DNA of 64,000 nucleotides from Heliocidaris erythrogramma (taxonomy: Eukaryota > Echinodermata > Echinoidea > Camarodonta > Echinometridae). Shown one piece after another: positions 32,901 through 49,920 of the stretch. The translations under genes and the position numbers were made by a program. Every line of letters begins with the position of its first letter. Position 1 is the first letter of the stretch. The stretch spans positions 6,630,873 through 6,694,872 of the forward strand of contig CM046853.1 in NCBI GenBank assembly GCA_025617745.1, in the 5' to 3' direction. Under the pieces are notes generated by a model. It was given only the letters and a program-made list of their open reading frames with translations, ran no database searches and was not told the origin of the DNA.

Positions 32901-35589
32901 GCACATGCCGCCATTAGAGCACCCACAAGGCCACGACCCACCACCTCATATCGGATAGTGAGGTGGTCTATACGCAGTTACTTTCTTTTGTTTTGAATTT
33001 TTATCGTATCTAATAATTTTGAATTTAAATAAAAAATTACATTTTCATTGTAATAAAAGTGTCAGCACTTATGCTCGTTTTATTCGCTTGCTCCGAAAAT
33101 TTGGAAACTGGAAAGTTAGTGATATTCGAGTGAACAACGTCAGTCCCCTGCATCTAGATCCCCAGGTGAAATTGTGAGCAGGTTTTTTTTTTAATTTATG
33201 TCCGTATTATAAGGCTGCATTTTAGTCAGTCTGGAAATACACATAATATATAACAGTTAAATATATCATAACCCATTAGCCTCCGACAGTCGGAATCTGC
33301 ACGTTTGGGATTTCGAGAAGCGAACTGTTATTCAGGCTATTGACCTTGGCGAAGATGGCGCTGTTCCACTGGCAGTACGGTTTCTTCATGATGCCGATCA
33401 GAGTGTTGGTTTTGTGTCGTCTGCTTCTGGAAGTGCTATCTACAAGTTTTTCAAAACGAGTGTAAGATATATTCAATATTTGTATATATATCACTCTCAT
33501 TAAAAGGAACTTATTTCTATGTTACATCTCAAGGAAGATCAATCAAATTATCCCAAAATTAAATTAATGTCCAAGTGAACAAATTAAAAAGTGGAAAGCT
33601 ATCGTAATACAAGATGTTGCTCAGAATGGAATCAATCTTAGCTGATCAGTTGAATAAAGTACCGTATATACAAAGCAAGGGCAACGATGATAGACACATC
33701 TTCCCTTAAAAACTCTACAATATCAGTTGCGAGTTTTTTGTTTTAGTTTCTAAATGTCTCTTGATCTCTAAACGGCATATAGGCCTATAGAATCATATTA
33801 TTTGATTTGGAAATGTAGATCTGGAAATGATACAATTTGACAGGCATTATCCCGAATAAACCCCTCAACCAATGCAATTACTCTTGGATTACATTGCATT
33901 CTTAGGATGATAAGTGGAATGCCAAGAAAGTTATCAGCTTAGTTCCTGGAGAGGCCTCACGGGATGGATGTAACTCCCTACCAGGTAAATTATACAATAA
34001 AACCCCCATTACAACGACCTTGATTTGAACATTGACTCTTGTACGATAGCCATGCACTTTATTTTTCTCCCTTAAAATAACCACAAACCTGATATGGCAA
34101 TTACAAGTTGCCTTTATGTGTAGAGCACACTGCATAATGTGCATTGATGATAATGGCCAAATTGAAAAATTGCTTGCTATAAATCGTTGGGGAGGAGGAT
34201 CACCATACCAATTTGGTGAGATAAACAATCATAAATGAATAAGAGCCTAAGATCGTGAGCGTATGAGCATAATTTCACCATGTGACCTTTTCAGTCGTTC
34301 CAGCGCTAATAGAAATATAAATTAATGACTGAAAATAGCTCGTAAACGTGCAGTGTTATGTGGCAAGTCCACAAACTTTTCTCATCATTCCTTCCACAGC
34401 TATGACGTCAGACCTAGTACTATCATTAGATGACCGGTTTTTGTATTGTTGTAACTGGATGTATGGAGAAGTTCGACAGTATGACGTCACAGATACGGAC
34501 AACCCGAAACTCGTCGGACAGGTCAGTAAAAACGTCCGTAAACCATATGCATGTACCTCATGATTATGAATTATGAAGACTTTGCTGAATCATTAATTTA
34601 TACGTGTTTAACGCGGTCGGTGCCGCTGACATGACAATAGAAGATGATATTTCAAATAGTATCTACATGATTGTATTTTGACCCAAGTATTTTTCCCCCA
34701 GTTTTACATGCGCATCTCAGGTTCAGTGATGTTTGATTTACCTGATAGGCCTACTGTTCTTCTGAACCATAGGTCCAAATCAGTGAGGTTTATGACAAGA
34801 ATGCAAATCCAGGCGAAAATGATGTCAAAGGTCGAAGGATCCACGGTGGCCCTAGCAACATGACGCTTAGTTTGGATGGGAGCCGTCTCTATGTGACTAC
34901 ATCGTTGTTCAGCCAATGGGATGCAGAAATATATCCTGACATTGTCAAGTAGGTTTATATCAGCATAGTTGTGCATATTTCGAATAACTGAATGTAATAA
35001 TAACTCTAACATTTACCCGTACGCTTTCGTTTCTTATGAACATTAACACACTTAAGATTATAACACGATGTACAAACATGACAAAGGAGTGGTAGTTTTT
35101 GGAATTATGAAAATAACGAGATTATATGCAATATGTTCTTAATAGAAACAACGAGAAAAAGACTTTTTTGTGTATTAAAATGGTTTAGGACAATATACAA
35201 AGACAGAGTCATCAAATGATATGGATTACGGATTTCATAAACGTATTTTGTCGGGTGTGATAACAAGTTTATAAAGCAGAAAGAAAGAAGTAATGAGGAA
35301 AAGGAGTCACCAGCGCCAACTGCGTCATGTTCTAGTAATAGATTACCTAATATTATATTTATTGTACATCTCGTTTGTTAGGAATGGTTCATCTCTCATC
35401 ATGGTCAACATCAACACAGATGAAGGTGGATTATCTCTCAACCATGACTTCATAGCCGATTTCACCCAGGGAGATGGAACATCGGTGCCCCTGCTAGCAA
35501 AGGAGATGCGATACCCGGGAGGTGATTGCACAAGTGATATTTTTCTGTCCTTGTGTTCATATACCCCGAAGAAGGTTGTAAAAGAGTAA
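26906..35589 (+). CDS. SELENBP1: Selenium-binding protein 1 / methanethiol oxidase (N-terminal exon missing)
   Basis: Nine exons: 26906-27050, 28589-28777, 31209-31332, 32233-32424, 33280-33461, 33906-33984, 34400-34521, 34773-34948, 35382-35589 (TAA). All junctions agree in phase and encode 471 residues against about 472 for the human protein. Family hallmarks are EELLYVAC, DTCGK/VIHQL (the Cys matches the selenium-binding Cys57 of human), GWNTCMSCYG, TSHCLGFGQVMVS, CHDFWYQ, LSLDDRFLYCCNW, KGRRIHGGP, LSLDGSRLYVTTSLFS and RYPGGDC. The family oxidises methanethiol to hydrogen sulfide, formaldehyde and hydrogen peroxide in the cytosol. The first exon (about 14 residues) was not found. A short Gly-rich loop expected between VGQ and VQI is absent, so a microexon may be missing. 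The C-terminus runs about 14 residues past the usual TSDIW-type end. Confidence 0.92.
27172..27410. mobile_element. 235-bp MITE, copy 3 (inverted, subfamily ends) in SELENBP1 intron
   Basis: A 239-bp element in reverse orientation to copies 1 and 2: it reads GTTGTCAAGAACAACCTTTG where they read CAAAGGTTGTTCTTGACAAC. Its ends are ATAGACCGCTTCTGTAATGT and the complement of ACATTACCGCAGCGGTCTAT, so it belongs to a diverged subfamily. It lies 121 bases after the donor of the first recognised SELENBP1 exon. Confidence 0.8.
28961..30490 (-). mobile_element. 5'-truncated LINE (non-LTR retrotransposon) in SELENBP1 intron
   Basis: On the minus strand the element begins inside a reverse transcriptase at about 30484 (LGPLLFILYIND), continues to FADDTNLF (active-site FADD), then IPLEQVSQTKFLGVLVDSKL, NYGLLVWGNS and GPKLWNTS near 29680. 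A few frameshifts break the frame (for example near 30225). The 3' tail is an ACTGAA-type hexamer repeat at 28961-28985. It is antisense to the host gene. The Jockey/CR1/L2-like group is a likely home, from the motif style only. Confidence 0.85.
31414..31832. mobile_element. AAGCCCGGCGCACAC-ended MITE, copy 1 in SELENBP1 intron
   Basis: A 419-bp element beginning AAGCCGGCGCACACTGCATG and ending GTGTGCGCCGGGCTT, giving ~15-bp terminal inverted repeats. Internal sequence (GATTTTGGGAAAAGTTGTTA, TGACGTCATACCAATCTTGC, CCAAATCGGCTTC-type block) is shared in the opposite orientation with 51608-51963. It starts 81 bases after the donor of the 31209-31332 exon. No open frame. Confidence 0.85.
32436..32583. 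mobile_element. 148-bp GGGCCCCG foldback MITE next to a SELENBP1 donor
   Basis: Left end GGGCCCCGATTCATAAAACT and right end AGTTTTATGAAACGGGGCCC pair, with inner arms TTATCAATAACAA against TTGCTATTGATAA. It begins 11 bases after the 32424 splice donor. Its plus-strand frame simply extends from the exon and is intronic. Confidence 0.8.
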
Positions 35590-35696
35590 ACTATATACAT
35601 TTTTATTTTGTCAAATTCGTATCATGATCGAAAAATTTTGAGGATTGCAAAAAAAAACAAACCGATTAGAAATATGTATTTTATTGTCATTGTTTT

Positions 35697-35706
35697 AATA
35701 AATAAA
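35697..35706 (+). promoter_or_regulatory. Probable polyadenylation signal of SELENBP1
   Basis: Two overlapping AATAAA hexamers (35697-35702 and 35701-35706) lie about 110 bases after the TAA stop. They are the first such signals downstream. Confidence 0.55.
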
Positions 35707-36273
35707 GACAACGACTCGAGAGAGTATTAATTTCCATTATGAATTGTAATAAAATTCTTTTAAAGATAAATTGTTTTTGTGAGAATGATTTAGTGATTGT
35801 AAAATGCTGTGTGGTTTTAACCAACCCCAGTCACGACTTTGGTTTTTAAATCTTGAATGAGTCACTCAGTCCGTACAGGTGACTTCTCGAAACCTTTTAA
35901 AAATTATGCATACACCAAGGCAAATTCTTAATTCCAATGTTTTCCTTTTATTTTACAACAAACTAGTAATCTATGCTTTTGAATACGTACAATCATGAAA
36001 AGTGACGTCCGGCAAAACGTGTTAATGGTGAAGTATAAAACCTACAGGGTATTTGAAATGTTGATGCTAAATGACAGAGGTAGTGTAGATACAAATCCAT
36101 ACAGATCTAAGGGAAAAACAGGTAAATAACTAATGCTAAATCATAATATCATATATTATGTAAAGTGCTTGTGTATGATAAATTATTGGATATTCCAAAC
36201 ATAATCCATCATTTGAAATTCCAAACGTAATCCATTATTGTTGCAAAATATATTCATGAATAATCGCCATATA

Positions 36274-36771
36274 CAGTGCGAGTCAATAAAAAGGAAACCC
36301 AAAATCAAGCCCCAATATCTTAAAAACAAAGCGAAATCTCTGAAATATTTTATAATTGTATTATAGTTGATAATATCTTCTTTAATTTGATTTGCTGCTT
36401 ATTAAAATGCGATTATGGATGACTGAACACACGCCATTTTTAAAACGCATGTCAAAATCGTCCTTGCCCAAGTTTGGGATGAATGGTGTTGCTGAATTTC
36501 AGTATCAAATTTTGTGAGCGCATTCAACTGGAATGGAGACGAACCAACCTTCGGTTTGACCATCCATTTCACTCAAAACTTGGGCGAATGCAAATTTGAC
36601 ATGAATCAGGAGAAATGTTACTGCTGTCCATGGTCAGATTTTATTGATCAAGGTGTCAAATTAAAGAAAACATGATAGGCTACAACGTTAGAAACTTTGA
36701 TTAATCTATACGTATTGATTACAACGATATTTAGGGTTGGATATGGGTTTCCTTTTTACTGACTTACACTG
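36274..36771. mobile_element. Tc1/mariner-like MITE with TA target duplication
   Basis: Ends CAGTGCGAGTCAATAAAAAG and its near-complement CTTTTTACTGACTTACACTG form about 28-bp terminal inverted repeats (with GAAACCC), bordered on both sides by TA. The length is 498 bp with no transposase frame. Confidence 0.8.
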
Positions 36772-38029
36772 TATATTGAAATAAACGCATACGATAATTA
36801 AAACTCCGCCCCATGCTGAATGTATATCCTACCTCTTCTTTTCTACAACTTTTGTCATGTTTTTTACAATATGTTTTCCCATAGATACCTGCTGAATGTA
36901 TATATTACCTCTTCTTTTCTACATTAATTCGTATCAGAAATAACTTTTGTCATGTTTTTTACAATATGTTTCCCCATATGTAGGCCTACTTTGAGCAATA
37001 TTAAAATTATTTTAATGTGATAATTACATTGATTACATTTATTACATTAATATACATGTATATGTATTATATGTATATATATTTTTTTTGTTGTCTTGCT
37101 TAATAAATCCACTATAAAAGGGGTTTTCCGCTGGTGAAAAGCATAATGATAATTGTTTTATCCGGGTTTGATTGTAGTGTAGAACACTGTGCATTGTAAT
37201 CTATCCTTACAATCTTATAAGGTAAGCGTATAAAGTAGACCATTATTTAGCTATACGCATATACCAAACCAATGAACTCTGTGATAAGTGCGTTCACATC
37301 TCTTTGCTATCGCGTTAAGCATATATGTCTTTGTCAAAAATAGAAATATAAAGCACTTTACTTGAGCATTATACTGTCAGAATGTCTTAATTGCCATGGT
37401 GACCTGTGTTTATCACGTTTACAATGAGGGCAAGGTGGAGGCTCGCCCCAATACCGCGGGACGATAGTGTTCTATTGTATGAATACTTCACAAATAAAAA
37501 CAGTGATGAATTATTTAATAAAGGACTACATAAGAGTGACGATAGGGAATCTCTGTGTGTGTTGTTTATTCTAGAGAAACTATTTGATTAAGTCACGAGA
37601 TGCTTTTATTAGTTGTCTATATCTATATTATTCATTTACGCTTTGAAGAAACTTTACCATTACTTTCTGTAATTTACCACTCCAACTGGTTGACTAGCGG
37701 TTATGCTTATGTCAATTGTATTTGCTTTAAAGGTAAAATGCACAAATTACTGCTGGTTTTAATATTTACTTATGTATGAGGCATCAAACGAATACAATCT
37801 CATTACAAAACCACTTTATTACGATTCAATCTATATAAGTGCATATGTCCCAATGTCTGATATTGCATCGCTACGCACCATTTATTTCTATGGTACGCCG
37901 TAAACTAATAGTTCATAAATAGAAACATGGAAATATTTACATGGTTTTTAGACACTCAATGAAGTAGGAGAAGTAAGATGGAACGATAACAGTGTTCATT
38001 ACACCTAGATGACAATCACAGTGTCGAGT

Positions 38030-38215
38030 ATGCCGCAAGGCCGTATGCAGAAATTTTTTCCTGGGGGGGGGGGGGAGGGGCAAGATCATCGCTTTCAAAG
38101 GAACCCATAACTTGAAGTCTAAAACCCAATTTAAAAAAAGTATGATTTTGAAATTTCTGGGGGGGGGGCAATTGCCCCCCCTGCCCCCCCCCCCCCCCCC
38201 CCAGCTGCACGGCCT
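38030..38215. repeat. Poly-G/C flanked repeat remnant
   Basis: Contains runs of 12-18 G or C at 38065-38077, 38160-38168 and 38184-38201, with CAATTGCCCCCC and, in reverse, GGCCGTGCAGCTGGG. These resemble poly-G repeat fragments elsewhere in the window. Confidence 0.5.
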
Positions 38216-38597
38216 TGGTATGCCGTGAACATTCACTTCATTTTGAAACCATCTTGATCATAGTTCACGGAGTATCGCAGTTATTATGATTCACATAACC
38301 ATCAAAGACTTCTTTCCATTCTACCATGTCATCATCTCTCCATCGATCGTAATCTTGCTGCCAATCCTGGTATAGATCATGGGAGTTATTATCTGACAAG
38401 AGGATCAAAACAACCCAACATTATAATTTGGCACCCAGAAGGTTTTAATGAAAAGACAGCTCACAAAAATTCCTCTAGTTCAATGAAGCGTATTTCAGAA
38501 GGAACAATCCAGAAATGAAGTCAATTTATCATGTTTGATTCAAATAAAAATTCCGATGAAATATCTTACCCTTACCCAATATCACCGTGAACATGAT

Positions 38598-39145
38598 TAA
38601 AGGTAGTACATAGTGTTTGCAAAGATCAAAGATTTTTCAAATATATATTTTATTCGATCCAAGTGACCTACAGAAGAAGATAATGGTCGTTTGTCCGTTT
38701 AAAATCGGTCAAGGTTCAGAGATAATGATTTTCTTTTCTCGAGCTGTATAGCGCAATCGTTGGCAAAGATATTCTCCTCCGCCAAAATAAAGGTTTTACA
38801 TAAGAAATCAAGTTCGTCGTTAAATAATATGATGAAGTAGTGTCACATGAAGATACTCCTAAAATTTCATGGCGATCGGCCAATGAATAACTGAGATATA
38901 TGGCTTAGCAATTCTGCCTTTGTTGCTAAGGGATCGCATTTTTATCGGGAGTCCCCCGATAAAAAGGCGATCCCTGAAATTTCAATAAAATACATTAAAT
39001 AGAAAAACGTTGATATCTCGTAACCTAACCTAAACAATATAAGAATCTGCGGTTTGGAGGGTTGTTTAGGTACCCCAAAGGGAGTGTTATAACAAAAAAT
39101 GAATAAAATTTATTTTTGAACCCCCGACACTATGCACTACCTTTA
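38598..39145. mobile_element. Foldback MITE with internal hairpin, in a pseudogene intron
   Basis: Left end AAAGGTAGTACATAGTGT pairs with right end ACACTATGCACTACCTTT. Internally, AGGGATCGCATTTTTATCGG and CCGATAAAAAGGCGATCCCT (38930-38976) form a second nearly perfect hairpin. No coding frame. Confidence 0.7.
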
Positions 39146-40485
39146 GGGACCTTGTCGACTTGGTTGGTTTAGAATATAAGGTGCAAAATAAGAGTCACGC
39201 GTGACATTTTAATGAATGAATTTTGCATTTAGAATGCATGGCCAAAAATGAAATACATAACAATGACCACGTATTTGATAAACATAGTTTACCATAATCA
39301 TTCAATGAAGGAGCGTAGTTCATCCAGAATGCACAGGTATCCATCCTCATAGCTTGTCCGTTCTCCATTGTCAGTGATAACTTCTTGTATTCCTGATCAG
39401 GTAGTATATATCTTGGCCAGACATGAAGATCACTGGTTGGAACAGGGTCATTTGGATCTCTGGAAGAAAATGGATTATAAGAAACCCTTTCAAAAGATCT
39501 GTTCGCCACCCTGATCTACAGCATGATATTCAATTCAGTTTTATTTATTTACGACACTGTCAACATTTGTACTCAGTGATCTAGCTAACTTTCACTGTAA
39601 ACGGGGTCTGAGCATATTTTCCCACTGCCTTGAATATTTCACAAGTTACGTTGCATGTACTTCGTATTGCCTGACTACTATCAATGATAATATTTCAAGA
39701 GGAACTACATGGAGTAGAAACGTTTCATACCACGGCATTGCACTAAAATAACATGTTCGTTCGCATGCCAGCCCCCTTAAAAATCAGAAAAGCTCCGCGG
39801 CCCCTGATTTAATGAATGACCCATTGATCATCTAAGAAAAATAAAATACATTAATCATGTGCTTGATATAAGTGAAATCACAAGCCTAAGGAAAGATGCC
39901 AGCAAATTTCTTACCCATGTTTAATAAAATTGGTCCAATACCGCACAACTTGTATAGACATCAGTTTTTCCTCATGTGTCTGATCTTGATTACGTCTGCT
40001 CTTGATACCCCAAGCGAAGACATAACTCCTCTCCATGCCCTGCTTCCATCTAGCCTGGTGTATCACCCCAGATTGATCGAGATGGATTGTGGGTCATCTC
40101 ATAGCGATATACAGTGACTTCAGATCCTTCCAGAGCACGGGCCAGTATTTCAGTTGAACAGGAAAATGCCTGTCGAACTGAAGAAAATTAATTATCAGGA
40201 TTTAAATGTAAAAATTAGGTTTCATAATCCGATAGCGATGGTTTGAGGATATCGTTGGTACGCAATGCAATAGTGTTGATGATCGATGGATATCAAACAG
40301 TAATGCCTTAAATACCGAAAACTATTGTTTACTAAGTTTTTATACGTCGATGAGTGTTTCACACATTATTATTTTCTTTGTAGCAGAAAATTATGTGATT
40401 TATTATACATGTATTACCAGATAAGGACTAATTTGAAATTATATACTCTAGGGAGCATGGTTCAGCCTTGTCGGATTAATGTATA

Positions 40486-41365
40486 CTGAACTACAAAAGA
40501 AACGTCGCACATGTATGTGTTTGAAACTGTTTTATTTACAATGAAACATATTCTTTATTCAAGAGTGAAACTAAGAAATGTTTTTGCTTTGTTTTGATTA
40601 ACAAGTACAGATGTGCAATAACGACTCTCGTCGTTGATAGCGCCAGTTCTGACGTTGTTGGGCCCACAGGAGACGTTCCCGACGATGTCGAACGGTGAGG
40701 ATAGGGCCCCGAGCAGGACGCCGACAAGACAAGTTGAAGCTTCTCAGCCGACGACGAACAGTTGCTGCAGAAATTGGTCTGTTGTGTGTGACAATAGTCT
40801 GTAGAGCCGATTCTGTTGCTCTGCGGAAGCGATCCTGCAAGTGGTCCCGGTGAAGATGGCGATCTTGACGTGCTGTTGTCACCCTGGGACGACCACTGCG
40901 CTGACGATCGTTGGTGCTGTTGGTTGCATTGTATCGCTCCCGCAGTCTCTCTACTGTCCGAACGCTGCATTGAAGTCGTTGGCAATGACTCTAGGACGTT
41001 GGCCAGCATGAAGACGTCCGATGGCTTGTTCCCTCTGGTTTCGAGTCAGACGTGGCATGGTGACAGCGCTCAGGAAACGAATGACAGGAAGGTTTTGGGT
41101 CCCTTTTAAACCCACTGGATAGAGGATGTGCATGTGCATCATGCTTTTCAAAAAGCTGCGCTCGAGTGCACTACCATGTTCACGGAAAGGATATGAGTTT
41201 TAATCCTACACAGAAATCACATTTTGTTATGATGATGTGTTATGGACGGTCAATGCCATATCTGTGATGTTAAAAAAGCATAAAATGTGATTTTACGTAT
41301 CAAATTCCAATATCATGTGTAAAAGATATCAATTTGAAAAGTGCGACGTTTCTTTTGTAGTTCAG
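40486..41365 (-). mobile_element. Tc1/mariner-like element with truncated transposase
   Basis: An 880-bp element with ~25-bp inverted ends starting CTGAACTACAAAAGAAACGT, bordered by TA on both sides. On the minus strand from about 41058 it encodes MPRLTRNQREQAIGRLHAGQ and on to RPRVIANDFNAAFGQ, an N-terminal helix-turn-helix typical of Tc1-family transposases. A second DNA-binding part (RDRHLHRDHLQDRFRRATES-like frame, SAATVRRRLRSFNL) follows in shifted frames. The catalytic DDE half is missing. It is a non-autonomous relic inside the esterase pseudogene. Confidence 0.85.
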
Positions 41366-41782
41366 TATATTAATCACAGTAAATGTCAATCAATTCAGTC
41401 CTATTTCATCAAACTGCCAAAACATTTATTCTGTCACCATACCTGATCGGTATTTAAACGAACGAAAGCTTCAAGCTGGTCAGCAAGTTTCCAATAAATA
41501 TACCACTGCTTAACAGCCGATGCAAGTAAAGGTGTATACTAGTAGAGGTAATCTGGTAGAGACTCTCTGAACTCCTGGAGTGTCATAGTCTTCTTCTTCT
41601 TCTCAAATATCCCGGGTAAGCACGAAGGGCTATAAGGGTCCCCTCATCTTCGTTCGTTCCTAGAAGAGTTGCCACCTTGTGGAACTCCTCTCGTTTGATC
41701 ATTTCAATCGAAATGTTGGGGAGGAAAGCGCCGTCTACCACGGGCACGATAAGAGTTCGTTGAACAGATATTTTCCAACCAG

Positions 41783-44197
41783 CTTTAATGACGAAAAACA
41801 GCAACATTCGGATTATATAATCTTTCAAGCTATTAAGCTCACCATACAAACATCTTTTTCTTTTTTACAATAAAATAAACCAGCGGAAGGAGGATTAAAC
41901 ATACATTTTCGAAACAAATCATTTCCCAATGAAATCGGTAAAAAATTAATTTCTATCGAACTTGAACATCTAATGGATTGTAGCCCATGCATGCCGATAA
42001 TGTCGATGGTCACTTCAACAGCTTTAAACTTGCGGCACGAGGCTGATAAATTTGCATTACAAACCATTGTATATTATGAGTTAAATCTATGAATTTATTT
42101 GTGAAAAATAACCAATTCAAACGTTCAATTACATTCCCACCTCTGGAAAATAATATACTTTAGGAAGTAGAACTAGGCCTATAAGGTATGATTTTATATA
42201 ACTTCAAAACGAATCGCTCGATGTATTCATTTAAGAACAGGCAATTGATATCATTATAGTTTGGATAAATATGATATCGATAGTCACTATAAACATATTG
42301 GCGGAATTATGTATTCCTTGAGTTAACCCTAAAAGGACTGGGCTATTTCAGAGGTTTTGAAGACTGGGTAGGGGGGGGGGGGGGGGACATGATGGCCCCC
42401 ATAAGATCTCGGCTATACGATGTCCGATCGTTACCAAATTTGGAGTACGCTTAGTTTATGATGTAACGTACAAGAATGCATATTTAAATTCATAAGAATT
42501 ATCATATATTTAAAATTAATGCTAATTAATTATGCGAATATGGTAACTTTTATGTATTTTATTGAATTTTTCGGATTGTTTTGTCAATATATGTCCAATG
42601 CCTCCCAATTTTGAAATATGTGAAAGGAAGTTATTTAGCTTGTAGTTGCATAAATTACATTGTTAATTTATGCAAATTAAATGCATGAATTAATTAAGTT
42701 TTCTTATGTATTTCTTTATTTCTACTTCTTATGTTAATTATTGTTTTATTCCTTTTGTTTTCCATTGTTTTGTAATTTAGATAAGATATTTTCAACTTCA
42801 GTTCAGGTTTTAATTGTTCAAAACATAGACTAAGCAGTAAAAAGAAGCAACATATTAGAATCCTCCCAAACCGTAGGCGTTTTACACATAAACGAATACG
42901 AATCTGTCATTTTTGATTGACATGTGATGTCTAAATGTTACGTAACACCATAACGACCAAAGGTATTAAGATGTGCAAGACTCTTAAGAAAAATGTCACG
43001 AAGTCGCGGGGGAGATCTTCAAAACTCTGGTAATCGCAAAATTTGCGGAGGGGGGGGGGGATGATAATGCCCCCAGTCCTTTTTGGGATAAAGGTATATA
43101 ACAACTATAAGTCTTCATCGCACTTGAACATCTAAATTATTTGTCAAGACTCTACAAATATAACTGTGTATTAAAACTATATATAAAAACAACTTCTAAA
43201 ATTCTATTGTACATATTTATATTTTGAATCTAGTTTAAATGGAATAGGGTGGGAATGAATATGAAGGCCTCGGGAGTCAATTTTAAGTTTTGGGTGGAGA
43301 TGGGGCATTCAAGAAGAAAAAAAAATCACTATTTTAATTTAAACAAATGTTGACAAGGAGACAGAGGAATGTCTTATAGCTTCCCACTACCCTCTCACAT
43401 GACCCCAACTGTGGGATCTACACGGCAATCAGCATGTTCAGCACGCGAATTCGTGAATTATGAACAAAGGTATAAGCTGTGTCAACTGAAAAAGCCAAGA
43501 GATAACGGTATTCATGTGTGTCATCCAAAAGTCCTCAATTAATATGTAACGAGGTGAATGGAGAAACTTCAACAACCTTTAGCCCTACCATGGGTATGAA
43601 GTTCATAGTATAAACAATCCTCAACCGGTTGTTTTTCTTGTATATGTATATATATTCGGCCAATAAACGGATGGTTCAGAAACTTTTTCTAGAGATATGA
43701 CGCAAGCATTATGTTGATTATTCACTAGTCTTCGAGTTCTTTACATTAGAAAGAATATATTCTGTACAGAATAGATGTCAATTTAGTTTAACTTCATTTT
43801 ATACATGGGACTTGTGTTGACGCATTGGTATACCTTTAAAGTGATTTGGAGTTTAAAAGGAGATATATCTCCTTCTATAGAAGACCTAATTATCACACTT
43901 TTACAAACGAAGTGACGATAAGAGTGCAATTACCATTGGCGTTATCAAGGTGTGTAATAGACCAATAAGCAATATCAAAATGACATAAGTCCACCAGCTG
44001 CTGAACCTTGGTCATAAACTATCAACAGTCGGGTTTCGCAGATGATATTTTTGACATGCAAGGTTACAAACAATGAGGACTATTTAACCTTCGGTAGTTG
44101 TTCATGGATGTGATACACTTGGAAGAATTCTAGAAAAAACTGTAAGAGAGCCTGGATCAATTGAAAATTTACTCAATAATATTCAAACACTTAGAAT
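41783..44197. other. Intergenic stretch between the pseudogene and esterase gene 1
   Basis: No exon of the pseudogene's missing 5' half was found. A repeat with inverted ends occupies about 42324-43089. The ~1.1 kb before 44198 should hold the promoter of the plus-strand esterase, but I see no clear TATA box or other core element. Confidence 0.5.
42324..43089. repeat. Repeat with CCCTAAAAGGACTGGG inverted ends and inner poly-G
   Basis: The left end AACCCTAAAAGGACTGGG is mirrored by CCCAGTCCTTTTTGGGAT at the right. Each end is followed inward by a G run beside GATGGCCCCC or GATAATGCCCCC. The ~765-bp AT-rich interior has no coding frame. A MITE-like origin is likely. Confidence 0.6.
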
Positions 44198-49840
<5,643 letters not shown>

Positions 49841-49920
49841 TTTCATTTTCAAGCATGGAAGGTCCCAAGATGACTGGGAAATAATATAGGGCATGCGCTG
49901 GTGACGATGTAGCATATATG

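Larger units (their letters stand above)
35707..38264. other. Intergenic stretch between SELENBP1 and the esterase pseudogene
   Basis: Apart from the TA-flanked element at 36274-36771 and G/C runs around 38065-38200, no supported gene is seen. A direct duplication (TGCTGAATGTATAT..TACCTCTTCTTTTCTAC) occurs at about 36814-36850 and 36890-36925. The rest is AT-rich. Confidence 0.5.
38265..41782 (-). pseudogene. Carboxylesterase pseudogene, exons 6-9 only
   Basis: Segments homologous to the last four exons of the downstream esterase genes lie in order on the minus strand: exon 6 at 41782-41443 (340 bp against 360), exon 7 at 40169-39915 (255 bp), exon 8 at 39459-39293 (167 bp, intact) and exon 9 at 38392-38265 (ends TGA, intact). 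Exon 6 keeps GTNEDEGTLIALRAYPGY but has frameshifts before VPVVDG and after PGY, plus an in-frame TAG at a Tyr position. Exon 7 has TAG in place of the Trp codon before the catalytic-His motif, then a frameshift. No exons 1-5, including the catalytic-Ser exon, were found up to 44197. The intron between exons 7 and 6 carries a Tc1-like element. It is a truncated, non-functional paralogue. Confidence 0.88.

Noticed and set aside
34681..34863. Frame starting FYMRISGSVMFDLPD as the missing SELENBP1 loop exon
   Set aside because: It is out of frame with the clearly conserved KGRRIHGGP segment and shows no family similarity.
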